Shown: in pieces, positions 51,655-61,519 of the stretch
Layout of the letters: each line of letters begins with the position of its first letter
How positions within the stretch are numbered: position 1 is the stretch's first letter
Assembly: GCF_014529705.1 (NCBI RefSeq)
Contig: NZ_JAANIH010000024.1
Location: 1-64,000 of the forward strand
DNA: 64,000 bases
DNA from: Bradyrhizobium campsiandrae
Lineage (GTDB): Bacteria > Pseudomonadota > Alphaproteobacteria > Rhizobiales > Xanthobacteraceae
Reading direction: 5' to 3'
The notes under the pieces: generated by a model
What the model was told of the DNA's origin: nothing
Seen by the model: the letters and a program-made list of their open reading frames with translations, nothing else
The model's database searches: none
Made by a program: the position numbers and the translations under genes

Positions 51655-53603
51655 ATCCCGACCCCTACCACCCTGCTGTTGGTGTTCCGCAAGTTCCGAT
51701 ACCGCGCCAGCGCCCATAGCGGAAAGAACTTCGGGTAACCATGATATCGCAAATAGAATACACGCGGAAAGCCTGTGGCGGTGTAGCGCTGCTCGTCCCA
51801 CAGCCCTTTTTTGTTCTGTGTTGCAATCAGGTACTCCACCCCGCGGGCGACGGCCGGGTGATCAACCTCGCCTGCCGCCATCAGCGCAAGCAAGGCCCAT
51901 GCCGTTTGCGAGGCGGTCGAGGGAGCCGATTCCCAGCCCTGGTAATCCAGCCGGTAGCTGACCGCGTCCTCGCCCCAGCCGCCGTCCTTGTTCTGGATCG
52001 AGGCGAGCCAGGCCGCGGCCTTCCGGATCATGGGATCGGTGTGGTCGACGCCGGCCATGTTGAGGGCGCAGAGCACCGACCAGGTCCCATAGATGAAGTT
52101 CATGCCCCAGCGGCCATACCAGGACCCCTCGGGGTGCTGGGTCTTCCTGAGATAGGCAACGCCATCGGCGACGTGCTTGCTGGTTGTCTCGGTCTCGCCG
52201 AGCTGGCCCAGCATGGAGATGCAGCGCGCGGTCACGTCCTCGGTCGGCGGATCGAGCAGCGCGCCGTGGTCCGAGAACGGGATGTTGTTGAGGTAATATT
52301 CGAAATTGTTGACGTCGAAGGCGGCCCAGCCGCCATCGTCGCTCTGCATGCCCTCGATCCACTCGCGGGCCCGGTCGATCGCGGCGTCGTAGCCGGCGAT
52401 GCCGTGCTCCTTGCGCATGCGATCCATCGACATCACCACGACGGCGGTGTCGTCGAGGTCGGGGTAATGGGCATTGTTGTACTGGAAGGCCCAGCCGCCG
52501 GGGCGCACGTCCGGCCGCTTCACCGCCCAGTCGCCCTTCACCGTGAGCTCCTGCTTCGGGATCAGCCAGTCAAGGCCCTGCCTCGCCGCTGGCACCGCCT
52601 TGTCGCCGCCGGCCTCCAACAGCGCATGTGCCGTCAGCGTCGTGTCCCACACCGGCGAGACGCAGGGCTGGCAATAGGCCTCCTCGCCGTTGATGACGAG
52701 CAGCTTGTCGAGACCGCGCCGCGTCGTGGCGCGCGGCGGATAGTTCTCATCCTTGCCGAGCGCGTCGTACATCATGACGATGTTGGCCATCGGCGGATAG
52801 ATCGCGCCCATGCCGTCCTCACCGTTGAGGCGCTCCTCGGTGAAAGCGAGCGCCGCGTCGATCGCGCGTTGGCGCAGGCTCTTCGGAAACATCGGCTCGA
52901 TGACGCGCAGGATCGCATCGAGCGAACGGAAAAGCAGGAACCACGCCAGGCTCTGATGCGGCGCCTTCGCGGTCATGCCGATCGTGCGCGGGTCCTCCAG
53001 GAAGAGCTCGTCGATGCCGACGCCCTTGGGATTGCGCGCGCGCGGCTTCAGCGCCGCGAGCACCAGGAGCGGCACCATGGTGGTGCGGGCCCAATAGGAG
53101 ATCTTGTTGAGGTGGAACGGCGACCAGAATGGCAGCAGCACGATCTCGACCGGCAACACCGGCACCGCGCGCCAGGTCAGCACGCCGAACATCGCCAGCG
53201 TGAAGCGGGTGAAGACGTTGCTGTGGACGGCACCGCCGCGCGAACGGATCGCCTCGCGCGCCCGCACCATGTGCGGGGCGTCGACGGAATCGCCGATCAT
53301 CTTCAGCGCGAAATAGGCCTTCACGCTGGCGCTCATGTCGAAGGCGCCGTCATGCACCAGCGGCCAGCCGCCATGGGCGCCCTGGATGCGGCGCAGATAA
53401 TTGCCGATCCTGGCCTCGAGCTGCGCATCGACCGGTTCGCCGAGATGATGCCGCAACAGCACGTATTCCGCCGGGATGGTGGCGTCGGCTTCGAGCTCGA
53501 ACACCCAATGGCCGTCGGATTGCTGCAAGCCGAGCACGCCTTGCGTGGCCGACGCAATGCTCGATTCCAAAGCTTCGCGGCTGGTCGTGTCCACCGAATC
53601 CAT
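51651..53603 (-). CDS. shc: Squalene-hopene cyclase
   Basis: This 650-residue monotopic membrane enzyme cyclises squalene to hopene and diplopterol. The protonating motif is PDLDDTAVV (Asp382, Asp384, Asp385). QW-type repeats occur along the length, for example LGLQQSDGHWVFELE, GMQSDDGGWAAFDVNN, EGSWYGRWGMNFIYGTWSVL and IQNKDGGWGEDAVSYR. I start at ATG 53603, after AGGAG with a long 12-nt gap; ATG 53645 in the same frame would add 14 residues. It lies between hpnE (48 bp) and hpnG (4-bp overlap). Confidence 0.95.
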   Translation of the reverse strand: MDSVDTTSREALESSIASATQGVLGLQQSDGHWVFELEADATIPAEYVLLRHHLGEPVDAQLEARIGNYLRRIQGAHGGWPLVHDGAFDMSASVKAYFALKMIGDSVDAPHMVRAREAIRSRGGAVHSNVFTRFTLAMFGVLTWRAVPVLPVEIVLLPFWSPFHLNKISYWARTTMVPLLVLAALKPRARNPKGVGIDELFLEDPRTIGMTAKAPHQSLAWFLLFRSLDAILRVIEPMFPKSLRQRAIDAALAFTEERLNGEDGMGAIYPPMANIVMMYDALGKDENYPPRATTRRGLDKLLVINGEEAYCQPCVSPVWDTTLTAHALLEAGGDKAVPAARQGLDWLIPKQELTVKGDWAVKRPDVRPGGWAFQYNNAHYPDLDDTAVVVMSMDRMRKEHGIAGYDAAIDRAREWIEGMQSDDGGWAAFDVNNFEYYLNNIPFSDHGALLDPPTEDVTARCISMLGQLGETETTSKHVADGVAYLRKTQHPEGSWYGRWGMNFIYGTWSVLCALNMAGVDHTDPMIRKAAAWLASIQNKDGGWGEDAVSYRLDYQGWESAPSTASQTAWALLALMAAGEVDHPAVARGVEYLIATQNKKGLWDEQRYTATGFPRVFYLRYHGYPKFFPLWALARYRNLRNTNSRVVGVGM

Positions 53604-53651
53604 GTCGCTCGATTGCTCCTGACGTCGATTGAATATGACCGGCATTGCCCG

Positions 53652-54920
53652 TCAGGGCCGCTTTGCGGCGAGAACCAGATCGGCCGCGCGGTCACCTGAC
53701 CGGACCGATCCCTCGATCGTTGCAGGCAATCCCGTAGCAGTCCAGTCGCCGGCAAGGAACAGGTTTTTCAGCGCAGTGACCGGCCCCGGACGCAGGGCGT
53801 TCTGCGCCGGCGTCGCCGCAAATGTGGCGCGGCGCTCGCGTACGATCTGCCAGGGGGGCAATGGAGGGGGCATTTCGCCGGAAACACCGCCCGCCTTGCA
53901 GACGTCATTCCAGATCGCCTGCGCCAGTTCCTCGCGCGGCATGTCGACCAGACGATCGCCGTTGCTGATGGTGACGGACAGCCGGTTCGGGAAGGCAAAC
54001 AGCCATTCCACGACGCCGCCGATGACGCCGAGGATCGGCGCTGAGCCCGCCGGCGGTTCAAAGCGGAAATGTGCGTTGACGATGGCGCGGAATTCGGTCG
54101 GCGCCGTCAGGCCCGGCAGCAGGCTCGTCGCGGCGCGCGGCGGCACCGCCATCACGATCATGTCGCCCGCAGCCAACTGGACCACGTCCTCGCCGCCGAA
54201 GTTCAGCGCGGTGACCTTGCCTTCGGTGGCGACGAAGGAACGCAGCTCATGGCCGAGCTGAACGGTGTGGCTACGCTCGGTGAGGAATTTTACGGCAGGC
54301 TCGATCAGCACGGCACTGAGGCCATCGCGCGCGATCAGCGGGCGGCAGGCCTGCCCGCCCGCGAGCAGCGTCTCCCGCACGATCGCGCCGGCAAGCCCGG
54401 CCGAGCCCTCGGGCGGATCGACGTTGAGCGCGGCCAGCAGCAGCGGCTGCACCAGGCGCTGATAGAGAATGCCTTCCGTCGGAATGGATTTGCCGACCAG
54501 CGTCCGTTCCGACGCCCAGATCAGCGGCGCCAGCTTGAGATAGTCGGTAAGGCCCGTATCAGGGACGCGGCGGCCCTCGTCGAACACCCAGGTCGGCAGC
54601 CGGCCGTTGCCGAGATCGATCTGCCAGCGCTGCCCGGTCTTGATGTCGACGAAGGGAAACTGAGCGCTGTCAGGGCCGACCAGGCCGGCCTCGGTGCCGA
54701 TCGCGCGCGCATAGGCGCGCGCGTGGCTGTTGCCCGACAGCAGCAGATGATTGCCGTTGTCGATGGTGAGATTGGTGGCGCCGTCGAAATAGGAGCGGCA
54801 GCGGCCGCCGGCCTGGTGGGTCGCCTCGTGCACGGCGACCTTGAAGCCGGCATTGGCGAGCCGCACAGCGGCGGAGAGGCCGGAAATTCCAGCGCCGATG
54901 ATGTGAGCTGTGTTTTGCAT
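53652..54920 (-). CDS. hpnE: HpnE, hydroxysqualene dehydroxylase (FAD)
   Basis: This 422-residue FAD amine-oxidase-fold enzyme reduces hydroxysqualene to squalene, the third step of the HpnC-D-E route. The FAD fold is at the N-terminus (HIIGAGISGLSAAVRLANAG, FKVAVHEA) with the second motif GGRCRSYFDGATNLTIDNGN. The C-terminal FAD segment is LFLAGDWTATGLPATIEGSV. It starts at ATG 54920, overlapping hpnD as TGATG. Phytoene-desaturase-like enzymes share the fold; the operon settles the call. Confidence 0.93.
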   Translation of the reverse strand: MQNTAHIIGAGISGLSAAVRLANAGFKVAVHEATHQAGGRCRSYFDGATNLTIDNGNHLLLSGNSHARAYARAIGTEAGLVGPDSAQFPFVDIKTGQRWQIDLGNGRLPTWVFDEGRRVPDTGLTDYLKLAPLIWASERTLVGKSIPTEGILYQRLVQPLLLAALNVDPPEGSAGLAGAIVRETLLAGGQACRPLIARDGLSAVLIEPAVKFLTERSHTVQLGHELRSFVATEGKVTALNFGGEDVVQLAAGDMIVMAVPPRAATSLLPGLTAPTEFRAIVNAHFRFEPPAGSAPILGVIGGVVEWLFAFPNRLSVTISNGDRLVDMPREELAQAIWNDVCKAGGVSGEMPPPLPPWQIVRERRATFAATPAQNALRPGPVTALKNLFLAGDWTATGLPATIEGSVRSGDRAADLVLAAKRP

Positions 54921-55759
54921 CAGATAAAAGCGTAGCGGAACAGGATCGCGAAGCGTGTGATCTTGGACACACGCACCGGCTGGCGCGGCGCGTTGAAGCC
55001 GCGGGCGATCAGGAGGTCAAGAATGGCGTGGTAATATTTCGACATGATCCGCGGCGCGCGCACGACGCGGCGCTTGTTGCGGTTCATGATCTCGTCCGCC
55101 TTCTCGAAATGCGCCTTCGCGCGCTGCGTCAGCGACAGGCACACTTTCGGCAGCGCGCGTTCGGCGATCACGCGGCTCGGATCGTTGGAGGTGATGCCGG
55201 CATGCAGCAGCGCTTCGCGCGGCAGATAGAGCCGGCCGAGGCCCGCATCCTCGTCGATGTCGCGCAGGATGTTGGTGAGCTGGAGCGCGCGGCCGAGATG
55301 ATGGGCGAGCAGGATGCCGTCCTCTTCCGGCAGGCCGAACACCCGCACCGACAGCCGTCCGACGGCGCTGGCGACGCGGTCGCAATAGAGATCGAGCGTC
55401 GCCATGTCGGGCGCGCGGATGTCCTGCGGCACGTCCATCTCCATGCCATCGACGATGGCAAGGAAATCTTCGCGCTTCAGCCCGAACGTCTTCACCGAGG
55501 CGACATAATCCTTCAGCCGCGGCGGCGGATTGCCCTGGTAGAGCGCGTCGATGTCGTTGCGCCACTCTTGAAGCGCGGCAAGCCGCTCGTCGCGCGGTCC
55601 GTCGGAATCGGCGATGTCGTCGACCTGGCGGCAGAAGCTGTAGATCTGGAACATCGCCTCGCGCTGGTCGCGCGGCAGAATGCGCATCGCAGCGTAGAAG
55701 GAGCTGTTCGATGCGGACGAGCCATAATTGGCGCCGGGCGCGGTCGCCTCAAGCGTCAT
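54920..55759 (-). CDS. hpnD: HpnD, presqualene diphosphate synthase
   Basis: This 279-residue trans-isoprenyl diphosphate synthase joins two farnesyl diphosphates to presqualene diphosphate. Both Asp-rich motifs are visible: QVDDIADSDGPRDERLAA near residue 45 and NILRDIDEDAGLGRLYLPRE near 165. SSNSSFYAAMRILPRDQREA near the start is typical of HpnD. The start ATG 55759 lies inside the end of hpnC (11-bp overlap); the longer frame is in hpnC. HpnC acts on its product. Confidence 0.94.
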   Translation of the reverse strand: MTLEATAPGANYGSSASNSSFYAAMRILPRDQREAMFQIYSFCRQVDDIADSDGPRDERLAALQEWRNDIDALYQGNPPPRLKDYVASVKTFGLKREDFLAIVDGMEMDVPQDIRAPDMATLDLYCDRVASAVGRLSVRVFGLPEEDGILLAHHLGRALQLTNILRDIDEDAGLGRLYLPREALLHAGITSNDPSRVIAERALPKVCLSLTQRAKAHFEKADEIMNRNKRRVVRAPRIMSKYYHAILDLLIARGFNAPRQPVRVSKITRFAILFRYAFI

Positions 55760-56633
55760 GGGCGGTCCCCGGTCTCGAGATGGCCTTGCGGCCGATCGCA
55801 CGGCGGCCGAGCTCTCCGGCGATGCCGGCAAGGCTGAAGGTGAGCAGTTCGAGCTTGTTCAGATGCACGCGCTCGCGCAGGGGATCGCGCACCTTCAAGA
55901 GGCGCACGATGCGGTCGGCGTAAGCCTGGATCACCGCGACGTCGACGCCGAGGCGAACATCCCGGATTTCCGCAGCCAGCGACCTGCCCTCATTGAGCAG
56001 AGCTTCGTTGCGCGCCGCGAGGCCCTGAAGGCAGGCCAGCATCGCCGGCGGCGACTGCGCCAGGCCGAGCTGCTCAACCGAGGCGCCGCTTGCGGCCAGC
56101 GCGTCGCGCGGCAGATAGACCCGATTGAGCTCGCGAAAATCCTTGCCGCAATCCTGGAGGTGGTTGTTGATCTGCAGGCCCGCGCAGAGCGCGTCCGACG
56201 CAGCCCAGGTCGAGGTCGCCTCGCCATGGACATCGAGCATGAAACGCCCGACGGGCATCGCCGAATAGCGGCAATAGTGGATGACCTCGTCCCAGGTCTC
56301 ATAGCGCAGCTTGGTCACGTCCATGCGGAACGCGATGAGCACATCGAGCGCGTGGCGGGGCGCCATGCCGCGCTCGGCCAGCGCACGCCGCAGCGCGACG
56401 GCCTCCGCCTGGGTGTCGCCCTTGCCGAGCAGTTCCGCCTCGAGCAGGTCGAGGTAGCGAAGCTTTTCGTCGGCCGGCAGGGTGGCGTGGTCGGCGATGT
56501 CGTCGGCGGTCCGGACGAAATTGTAATAGGCCAGGATCAGCGCGCGATGACGCGGATGAATGATCCAGGACGCGACGGGAAAATTCTCGTCGCGGTCACC
56601 CTTGCCGGATCGCAATTCGCTCGCAGAGGTCAT
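55749..56633 (-). CDS. hpnC: HpnC, hydroxysqualene synthase
   Basis: This 294-residue squalene/phytoene-synthase-fold enzyme turns presqualene diphosphate into hydroxysqualene. It has the first Asp-rich motif NFVRTADDIADH near residue 40. The second is altered to QINNHLQDCGKDFRELNRVY near 160, as in HpnC. ENFPVASWIIHPRHRALILA precedes the first motif. The start ATG 56633 opens the operon hpnC-D-E-shc-G; the longer frame upstream has no family sequence. The overlap with hpnD implies translational coupling. Confidence 0.93.
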   Translation of the reverse strand: MTSASELRSGKGDRDENFPVASWIIHPRHRALILAYYNFVRTADDIADHATLPADEKLRYLDLLEAELLGKGDTQAEAVALRRALAERGMAPRHALDVLIAFRMDVTKLRYETWDEVIHYCRYSAMPVGRFMLDVHGEATSTWAASDALCAGLQINNHLQDCGKDFRELNRVYLPRDALAASGASVEQLGLAQSPPAMLACLQGLAARNEALLNEGRSLAAEIRDVRLGVDVAVIQAYADRIVRLLKVRDPLRERVHLNKLELLTFSLAGIAGELGRRAIGRKAISRPGTAHDA

Positions 56634-56822
56634 CGAGGGCTGATCAACAATCGTTTGGACAGAAAGGGCTTTTGCGCTCGCGGGCTGATGCCGGCGACGC
56701 CGCCGCGGCCCCCATATAGGGGAATACGGCCGCAAAACCAATCCTGTCGCGCGATGGCAGCCCTATGCGGATCCGGCCTGAAAAGGCGGCCCGCGGCCGC
56801 CTTTGTGGGCCAGTGGCCGAGC

Positions 56823-57056
56823 TTACTGGTTGTGGTTCTTCAGGACTTGGTCGCAGGCCTGCGAGATCTTGGCCCGGTTCTCCTTGAGGCAGGCCAGGAT
56901 GGTGAAATCGCCCTGGTCGATAACCGGACGGCAGAACTTCTGCACGTCGCGCGTGCAGGCCTTCTGCTCGGCGTCCGTGCCACGCCCCTGCTGGGCGAAC
57001 GCAGCCGTGGACAGGGTTGCCGACAGCACGGTGAGAGCGACGAGAAGCTTACGCAT
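56823..57056 (-). CDS. Small secreted cysteine-rich protein
   Basis: This 77-residue exported protein has a signal peptide MRKLLVALTVLSATLSTAAF then AQQ. The mature part carries four Cys in the pattern ACTRDVQKFC...ACLKENRAKISQAC, matching the cysteine-rich repeat family (Cys-rich FGFR/GLG1-like). It probably folds around two disulfides in the periplasm. Function unknown. It lies 190 bp upstream of hpnC on the same strand but is not clearly cotranscribed. Confidence 0.82.
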   Translation of the reverse strand: MRKLLVALTVLSATLSTAAFAQQGRGTDAEQKACTRDVQKFCRPVIDQGDFTILACLKENRAKISQACDQVLKNHNQ

Positions 57057-57518
57057 TGTATTCCTTCATTCTGACGGCAGAATCGCACCAATCCCGGACA
57101 GCACAGGGCCGACGGAACAGATTGTTCTGATGGCAAGTTACCGCGGGATGAGAGCGGCGCCGGAGAAGGCCACAAGCGCTGGCAATTGCGGCCAAATTGG
57201 CGCCGCGCCTGCCAAATCAGGGCTTCCCTCAACCTTCATTGACAGATGTAAGGGATTGATACTACGTCATAATTCTGGCAGGCGGTGTTTTACTGCATAC
57301 CTGTTGCAGCGCTGCATCTGTCGGCCCGGCCGTTTGAGCCAGAAGCACATGGAAACAAAGAGAAATCGGGATGGACCGTGGCAACCGCTCCGAGAGCAAC
57401 ACGCCACGAACGGTCAGGCCTTGAACCCTCTTGAACCTGACACCGGCTCACAACACTAAACTTTCGATGTGGCGAGACGTCCCTTGACGAAGAGACGTCG
57501 TTCCAAAACGGGATATTG
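57057..57518. other. 462-bp divergent intergenic region
   Basis: This region separates two genes for small exported proteins. A consensus TTGACA occurs at 57239-57244 on the plus strand, but no good -10 sits 17 bp on. I saw no gene, palindrome or known RNA motif. Confidence 0.4.
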
Positions 57519-58019
57519 ATGATGACATTCTTTGGGCGATCTGGACATGCGATCAAGGCGGCCGGCATTGGGGCTGCACTGCTCTTCTCGGTTACTGCAG
57601 GCCACGCGCAGTCGTCCGGACCGTTCGCCGGTTTCGACGGGGCATGGACCGGCACCGGCACGGTGTCGCTGTCCGACGGTTCGACCGAGCGCATCCGCTG
57701 CAAGGCGGATTACAAAGTCGCCGGCAGCGGCCTCGGCCTCAAGCAGGCCCTGCATTGCGCGTCCGACAGCTACAAGTTCGACCTCACCAGCGACGTGACG
57801 AGTCAGGGCGACCGCATCTCCGGCAATTGGAGCGAGTCGAACCGCAACATCTTCGGCAATCTGCAGGGCACCGCGGGCGGCGGCCAGATCGACGTGTTCG
57901 TCGAAGCCAACGGCTTTGCCGCCAATCTGTCGCTGCGCACCAACGGCTCCAAGCAGACGGTGCAGATCTCGTCGAAGGGCGAGATCCGTGGCGTCAACAT
58001 CACGATGACGAAGGGCTGA
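57519..58019 (+). CDS. Conserved exported protein, unknown function
   Basis: This 166-residue protein has a signal peptide (IKAAGIGAALLFSVTAGHAQ) and a mature beta-rich domain: FAGFDGAWTGTGTVSLSDGS, ERIRCKADYKVAGSGLGLKQ, then GDRISGNWSESNRNIFGNLQ and GKGE-like ISSKGEIRGVNITMTKG at the end. The repeated short strands suggest a small lipocalin-like or immunoglobulin-like barrel. It has one Cys pair (RIRCKADY, ALHCASD). I start at ATG 57519; ATG 57522 and TTG 57516 adjoin it. A terminator follows. Confidence 0.78.
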   Translation: MMTFFGRSGHAIKAAGIGAALLFSVTAGHAQSSGPFAGFDGAWTGTGTVSLSDGSTERIRCKADYKVAGSGLGLKQALHCASDSYKFDLTSDVTSQGDRISGNWSESNRNIFGNLQGTAGGGQIDVFVEANGFAANLSLRTNGSKQTVQISSKGEIRGVNITMTKG

Positions 58020-58046
58020 TCGCCATTCTCGTTTCCAAGAGGAACG

Positions 58047-58078
58047 AGCCTCCGGTTCTCGCGAGCCGGGGGCTTTTT
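58047..58078 (+). terminator. Rho-independent terminator
   Basis: AGCCTCCGG and CCGGGGGCT pair with one mismatch around a 10-nt loop, followed by TTTT (58075-58078). It lies 28 bp after the exported-protein stop. Confidence 0.75.
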
Positions 58079-58094
58079 GCTGAGATGGATTGGC

Positions 58095-58877
58095 TTACGG
58101 CTTGCGTGCGACGCATTCGCAGCGGCACCTGAAGTAGATCGCGTCCGGATTGCATCCCCAGGCGTCCCAGCCGGCAAGCGCCGCCTCAATCTCCTCGTTG
58201 GTCGCTAGCTCCTTGTGGAGAAGCTGCGGGCCGAGACCAAGCAGGCTCCGCCTGGCATCTGCAACCGCTTCCGCACGGCTTGCTGCATCGGCACTGTGAT
58301 TGACATAGCTCGCGCCGGCCCAGACCGGAGTGAAGCCGTGCGCGCGAAGAATGCTGCTCTGCCGGCGGCCGAAGCGAAGCGCGTCCGGATCGTCATGCTC
58401 ATACCAGCGCTGCCAGAGTTCGAGCGCGAGGCGCACGCCCTCGAGCTCAGGATAAAGAATGTTGCCGCCGACATCGGCGTCACGCGTGCCAAGCATCCCG
58501 CCCGGCTTCAGCACGCGACGCGCTTCGGCAAGCGTTCGCGTCAGCGCTGCCGGGCCCTGATGATAGAGCACCGCATGAAAGAAGACCGCGTCGAACGCGG
58601 CGTCCCCGAATGGAAGCGCGGTCATGTCGGCTTCGACGAAGGAAAGATTGGTTGCGGCCGATGGCGCGGCAATCTGCCGGGCCGCAGCGAGCGGGTGCGG
58701 CTCGATATCGACGCCGATGGCGATGCCAACCATTTCCGCAAGCGCGGCCGTGATGGTTCCCGGGCCGCAGCCGATGTCGAGCAGCCTCATGCGAGGGGCC
58801 AGGAACGGCGCGAAGAAGGCGGCTGCCTCGCCGCCCCGCTTTTGCTGAAACGCCGTGATCGCGCTGTCATGCCGCAT
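58095..58877 (-). CDS. Class I SAM-dependent methyltransferase
   Basis: This 260-residue soluble enzyme has a Rossmann methyltransferase core. Motif I is MRLLDIGCGPGTITAALAEM near residue 32, the acidic loop is IAIGVDIEPHPLAAARQIAA, motif II is FVEADMTALPFGDAAFDAVF near 80 and the post-motif is VLKPGGMLGTRD near 120. It resembles ubiquinone/menaquinone- or lipid-type methyltransferases; the substrate is unknown. It lies 58 bp downstream of the MMPL transporter gene on the same strand, so the two may share a transcript. Confidence 0.88.
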   Translation of the reverse strand: MRHDSAITAFQQKRGGEAAAFFAPFLAPRMRLLDIGCGPGTITAALAEMVGIAIGVDIEPHPLAAARQIAAPSAATNLSFVEADMTALPFGDAAFDAVFFHAVLYHQGPAALTRTLAEARRVLKPGGMLGTRDADVGGNILYPELEGVRLALELWQRWYEHDDPDALRFGRRQSSILRAHGFTPVWAGASYVNHSADAASRAEAVADARRSLLGLGPQLLHKELATNEEIEAALAGWDAWGCNPDAIYFRCRCECVARKP

Positions 58878-58935
58878 GAGATGTCCCGAGCCGCAGCCAG
58901 TGTGCTGCGATTCGGTGGCCGCCTAATGACCCCGG

Positions 58936-61299
58936 TCAGATCGCCGGCTTGTCGCCCTGCAGCTTGGCGTGCAGATTGATCAGCCACATCGCCGTCGGCC
59001 GCAGGATGAAGAGGTCGGCGACCAACGCCGCCACCATCGAGAAGGCGCTGAGCCAGCCGAACAGCCGCAGCGACGGCAAATCCGAGAAGACGGTGACGAC
59101 GAGGCCGCAGGCCAGCACCACCGTGGTCAGGATCAGCGCCGGGCCGACCAGCACCGTCGCGCGCTCCACCGCGAGCGCCGAGCCGACGCCCGGCTTGCTC
59201 TCCAATCGCAAGCGGTTGAGGAAGTGGATGGTCGCGGACAGGCCGAGGCCGAACGAGACGGTGAGCGCGACGACGCTGGCGAATTGCAGCCCCTCGCCCA
59301 TCGCCCACAGCACCGTTCCCGACATCACCACCGGGAAGATGCCCGGCAGGATACAGGCGAACATCACCACCCAGGAGCGGAAGGCGAGGCCGATGAAGAT
59401 GGCCACCAGCGCGAATTCGACGGTGAGACCGCGGTTCAGCTTCTCGATCATGCCGGCGGAGTTGCGCGCGGCGATCGCGGCAAGGCCGGTGACGGCAACC
59501 TCATAGCCCGGATGCTTCTTGCGGACGGCATCGAGCTCGGCATCAAGCTTGTCGACGATCGGCAATAGCTGGCTGGAATCCTTGTCCGGCACGCGGCCGG
59601 CTACGACCACCGCGTCCTGCTCGGCGTCGATGAAGCGCCGCACCAGATGCTCGGGGATGACGTTGACATACTCCTTCAAAGTGGCGACGTCGTCGCTGCC
59701 GGCCTTTTCGGCGAGCCAGCGGCGCAGCGTCTCCAGCGACCAGACATTGCCGACGCCCGCGGCCTTCTCGACGGTCGCATGCACGTCCGCGATGGTCTGC
59801 AGCGTCTCCGGCGAGTAGAGCGATTCACCCTTGGGGAACTGGATCAGCACGTTGACCGGATTGGCCCCGGTCAGCTTGGCGTCAAGGCGGTTGCTGGCGG
59901 CGACCGCCTGGCGCTTGTCCGGCACCTGGTCGGCGAGCCGGTAGCGCGGCTGAAGATTGGCATAGATGACGCCGAGGCTGGCGACGAACAGCAGCGCGAT
60001 CAGGCTGAACAGGCCGGGCCGGCCGACCATGCGCACCGCGATCCAGTAGCAGAAATTGCGCAGCGCCTGCACGCCGGCATCCGCGCTCTGGAACTTGACC
60101 GCAAAGATCTTCTCGTTGCGCACGAACAGCACGCCGAACACCGGCACCAGCGACAGCACCGTGACCAGCGCGATGATGGTGGCAGCGAGGCCCGCCTCGC
60201 CGAACTTGCGGATCAGGTCGGAATCGGAGAATTGCAGCGCGATGAAGGAAATGCCGGCAGTGCCGTGCGTCAGCACGCAGGCCGGGCCGACCACCAGCAC
60301 CGCGTTCTTGAACGCGGTGAACTTGTCCTGGCCTGCGATCAGCCGGTCGCGCGCGGCGAAGGTGAGCTGCATCGAGTCCGAGAACGAGATCACCATGATG
60401 AGCGGCGTCATCACGTTCAGGAACATGTTGAGATTGAAATTGGCCCAGCCGAGCGCGCCGAGCGCGATCAGGATCGCGATCATCGGTGGGAACGCCGCCA
60501 CCACCATGAACGAGATCTTGCGGAAGAAGATGATGGCGATGATGCAGCCGGCGAGAATGCCGAGAATGTTGTAGGTCAGGCCGTCACGCTCGACCGCGTT
60601 GCGGATCTCGAGCTGCATCACCGGAACGCCGGAGAGTTGCGCGCTGAGCCCGGTGTCGCCGAGATCATCCTTCATCAGCGCACGGATATCGCCGACGGTC
60701 TTGCCGAGCTTGCTGGAGGCAACCACCTCCGGATCGAGCGAGAGCACGATCAGCGCGAGCGTGCCGTCCTCGGACAACAGCTTGCCGCGGATGATCTCGT
60801 TGTTTTTGACTGTTTCGATGAACTTGTCATAGGCCGCGCCCTCGGGCAACTCGGCCGGGAACAACGCGGCCGGCAGCTTGCCCGGCGCCGGCGCCTGGCG
60901 CGCCGAAAACAGCGAGACCAGGCCGCGCGTGCCCTCGACCAGTTGCATGTCGGTGACGAAGTCGCGCAGCTTCTCGAGGTTGTTGCGCGCCAGCAGGGTC
61001 TTGCCCTCGACCACGACGAGGACGTCGAATTCCTCGGCCGGGAACTTCTTCGTCACTTCTTCGTACTGGCGGAATTCGCGGGTGTTGGAACGGAACAGCT
61101 GCGACAGCGAATCGTCGATCTTGATCCGCTCGATGCCGAACACGGCGCCGACGATGAGGGCGAGCAGGATGATGCAGGAGACGATCGGCGCCCGGACCGC
61201 AATCAGCCCGAGACGCTCCAGTCCGAAGGCGATGGAGGACGCAGGCCCCTGCTCGACCTTGTCGACATGAACCTCACTCTCGCTGTGCTTTTCGAGCAT
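58936..61299 (-). CDS. MMPL-family RND transporter, HpnN-like paralogue
   Basis: This 787-residue inner-membrane transporter has the two-repeat RND layout. The first helix is IVSCIILLALIVGAVFGIER, followed by a periplasmic domain (FDVLVVVEGKTLLARNNLEK). The first bundle has ITPL-type MTPLIMVISFSDSMQLTFAA near residue 300; the second has VALTVSFGLGLSATIHFLNR near 690. It is related to HpnN and to MmpL lipid exporters. The proton-relay Asp is in SFSDSMQ; the second repeat has Gly-Leu instead, again like HpnN. The start ATG 61299 has no strong ribosome-binding site. A hydrophobic cargo is likely; which one is not shown. Confidence 0.88.
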   Translation of the reverse strand: MLEKHSESEVHVDKVEQGPASSIAFGLERLGLIAVRAPIVSCIILLALIVGAVFGIERIKIDDSLSQLFRSNTREFRQYEEVTKKFPAEEFDVLVVVEGKTLLARNNLEKLRDFVTDMQLVEGTRGLVSLFSARQAPAPGKLPAALFPAELPEGAAYDKFIETVKNNEIIRGKLLSEDGTLALIVLSLDPEVVASSKLGKTVGDIRALMKDDLGDTGLSAQLSGVPVMQLEIRNAVERDGLTYNILGILAGCIIAIIFFRKISFMVVAAFPPMIAILIALGALGWANFNLNMFLNVMTPLIMVISFSDSMQLTFAARDRLIAGQDKFTAFKNAVLVVGPACVLTHGTAGISFIALQFSDSDLIRKFGEAGLAATIIALVTVLSLVPVFGVLFVRNEKIFAVKFQSADAGVQALRNFCYWIAVRMVGRPGLFSLIALLFVASLGVIYANLQPRYRLADQVPDKRQAVAASNRLDAKLTGANPVNVLIQFPKGESLYSPETLQTIADVHATVEKAAGVGNVWSLETLRRWLAEKAGSDDVATLKEYVNVIPEHLVRRFIDAEQDAVVVAGRVPDKDSSQLLPIVDKLDAELDAVRKKHPGYEVAVTGLAAIAARNSAGMIEKLNRGLTVEFALVAIFIGLAFRSWVVMFACILPGIFPVVMSGTVLWAMGEGLQFASVVALTVSFGLGLSATIHFLNRLRLESKPGVGSALAVERATVLVGPALILTTVVLACGLVVTVFSDLPSLRLFGWLSAFSMVAALVADLFILRPTAMWLINLHAKLQGDKPAI

Positions 61300-61519
61300 G
61301 CCTTGTCCAGTTCCTCAATCGGCTCTAGCTGTGAGCTTACTGCGCTCCGCGAACGGCTTGAAAACGCCATACCAAGGGGAGGCTTGCCAATGGGAGGCTG
61401 GCCCTTTGAAATTGCGCGGAAAATCGCCGGCAGCGGTTTAGCAGGTCAATCACCCTTCTCGCAAGCACGCCAGGGGTCTCCGAATCGATCAAGATGCAGC
61501 GATTTTGCCGGAATGCCCG

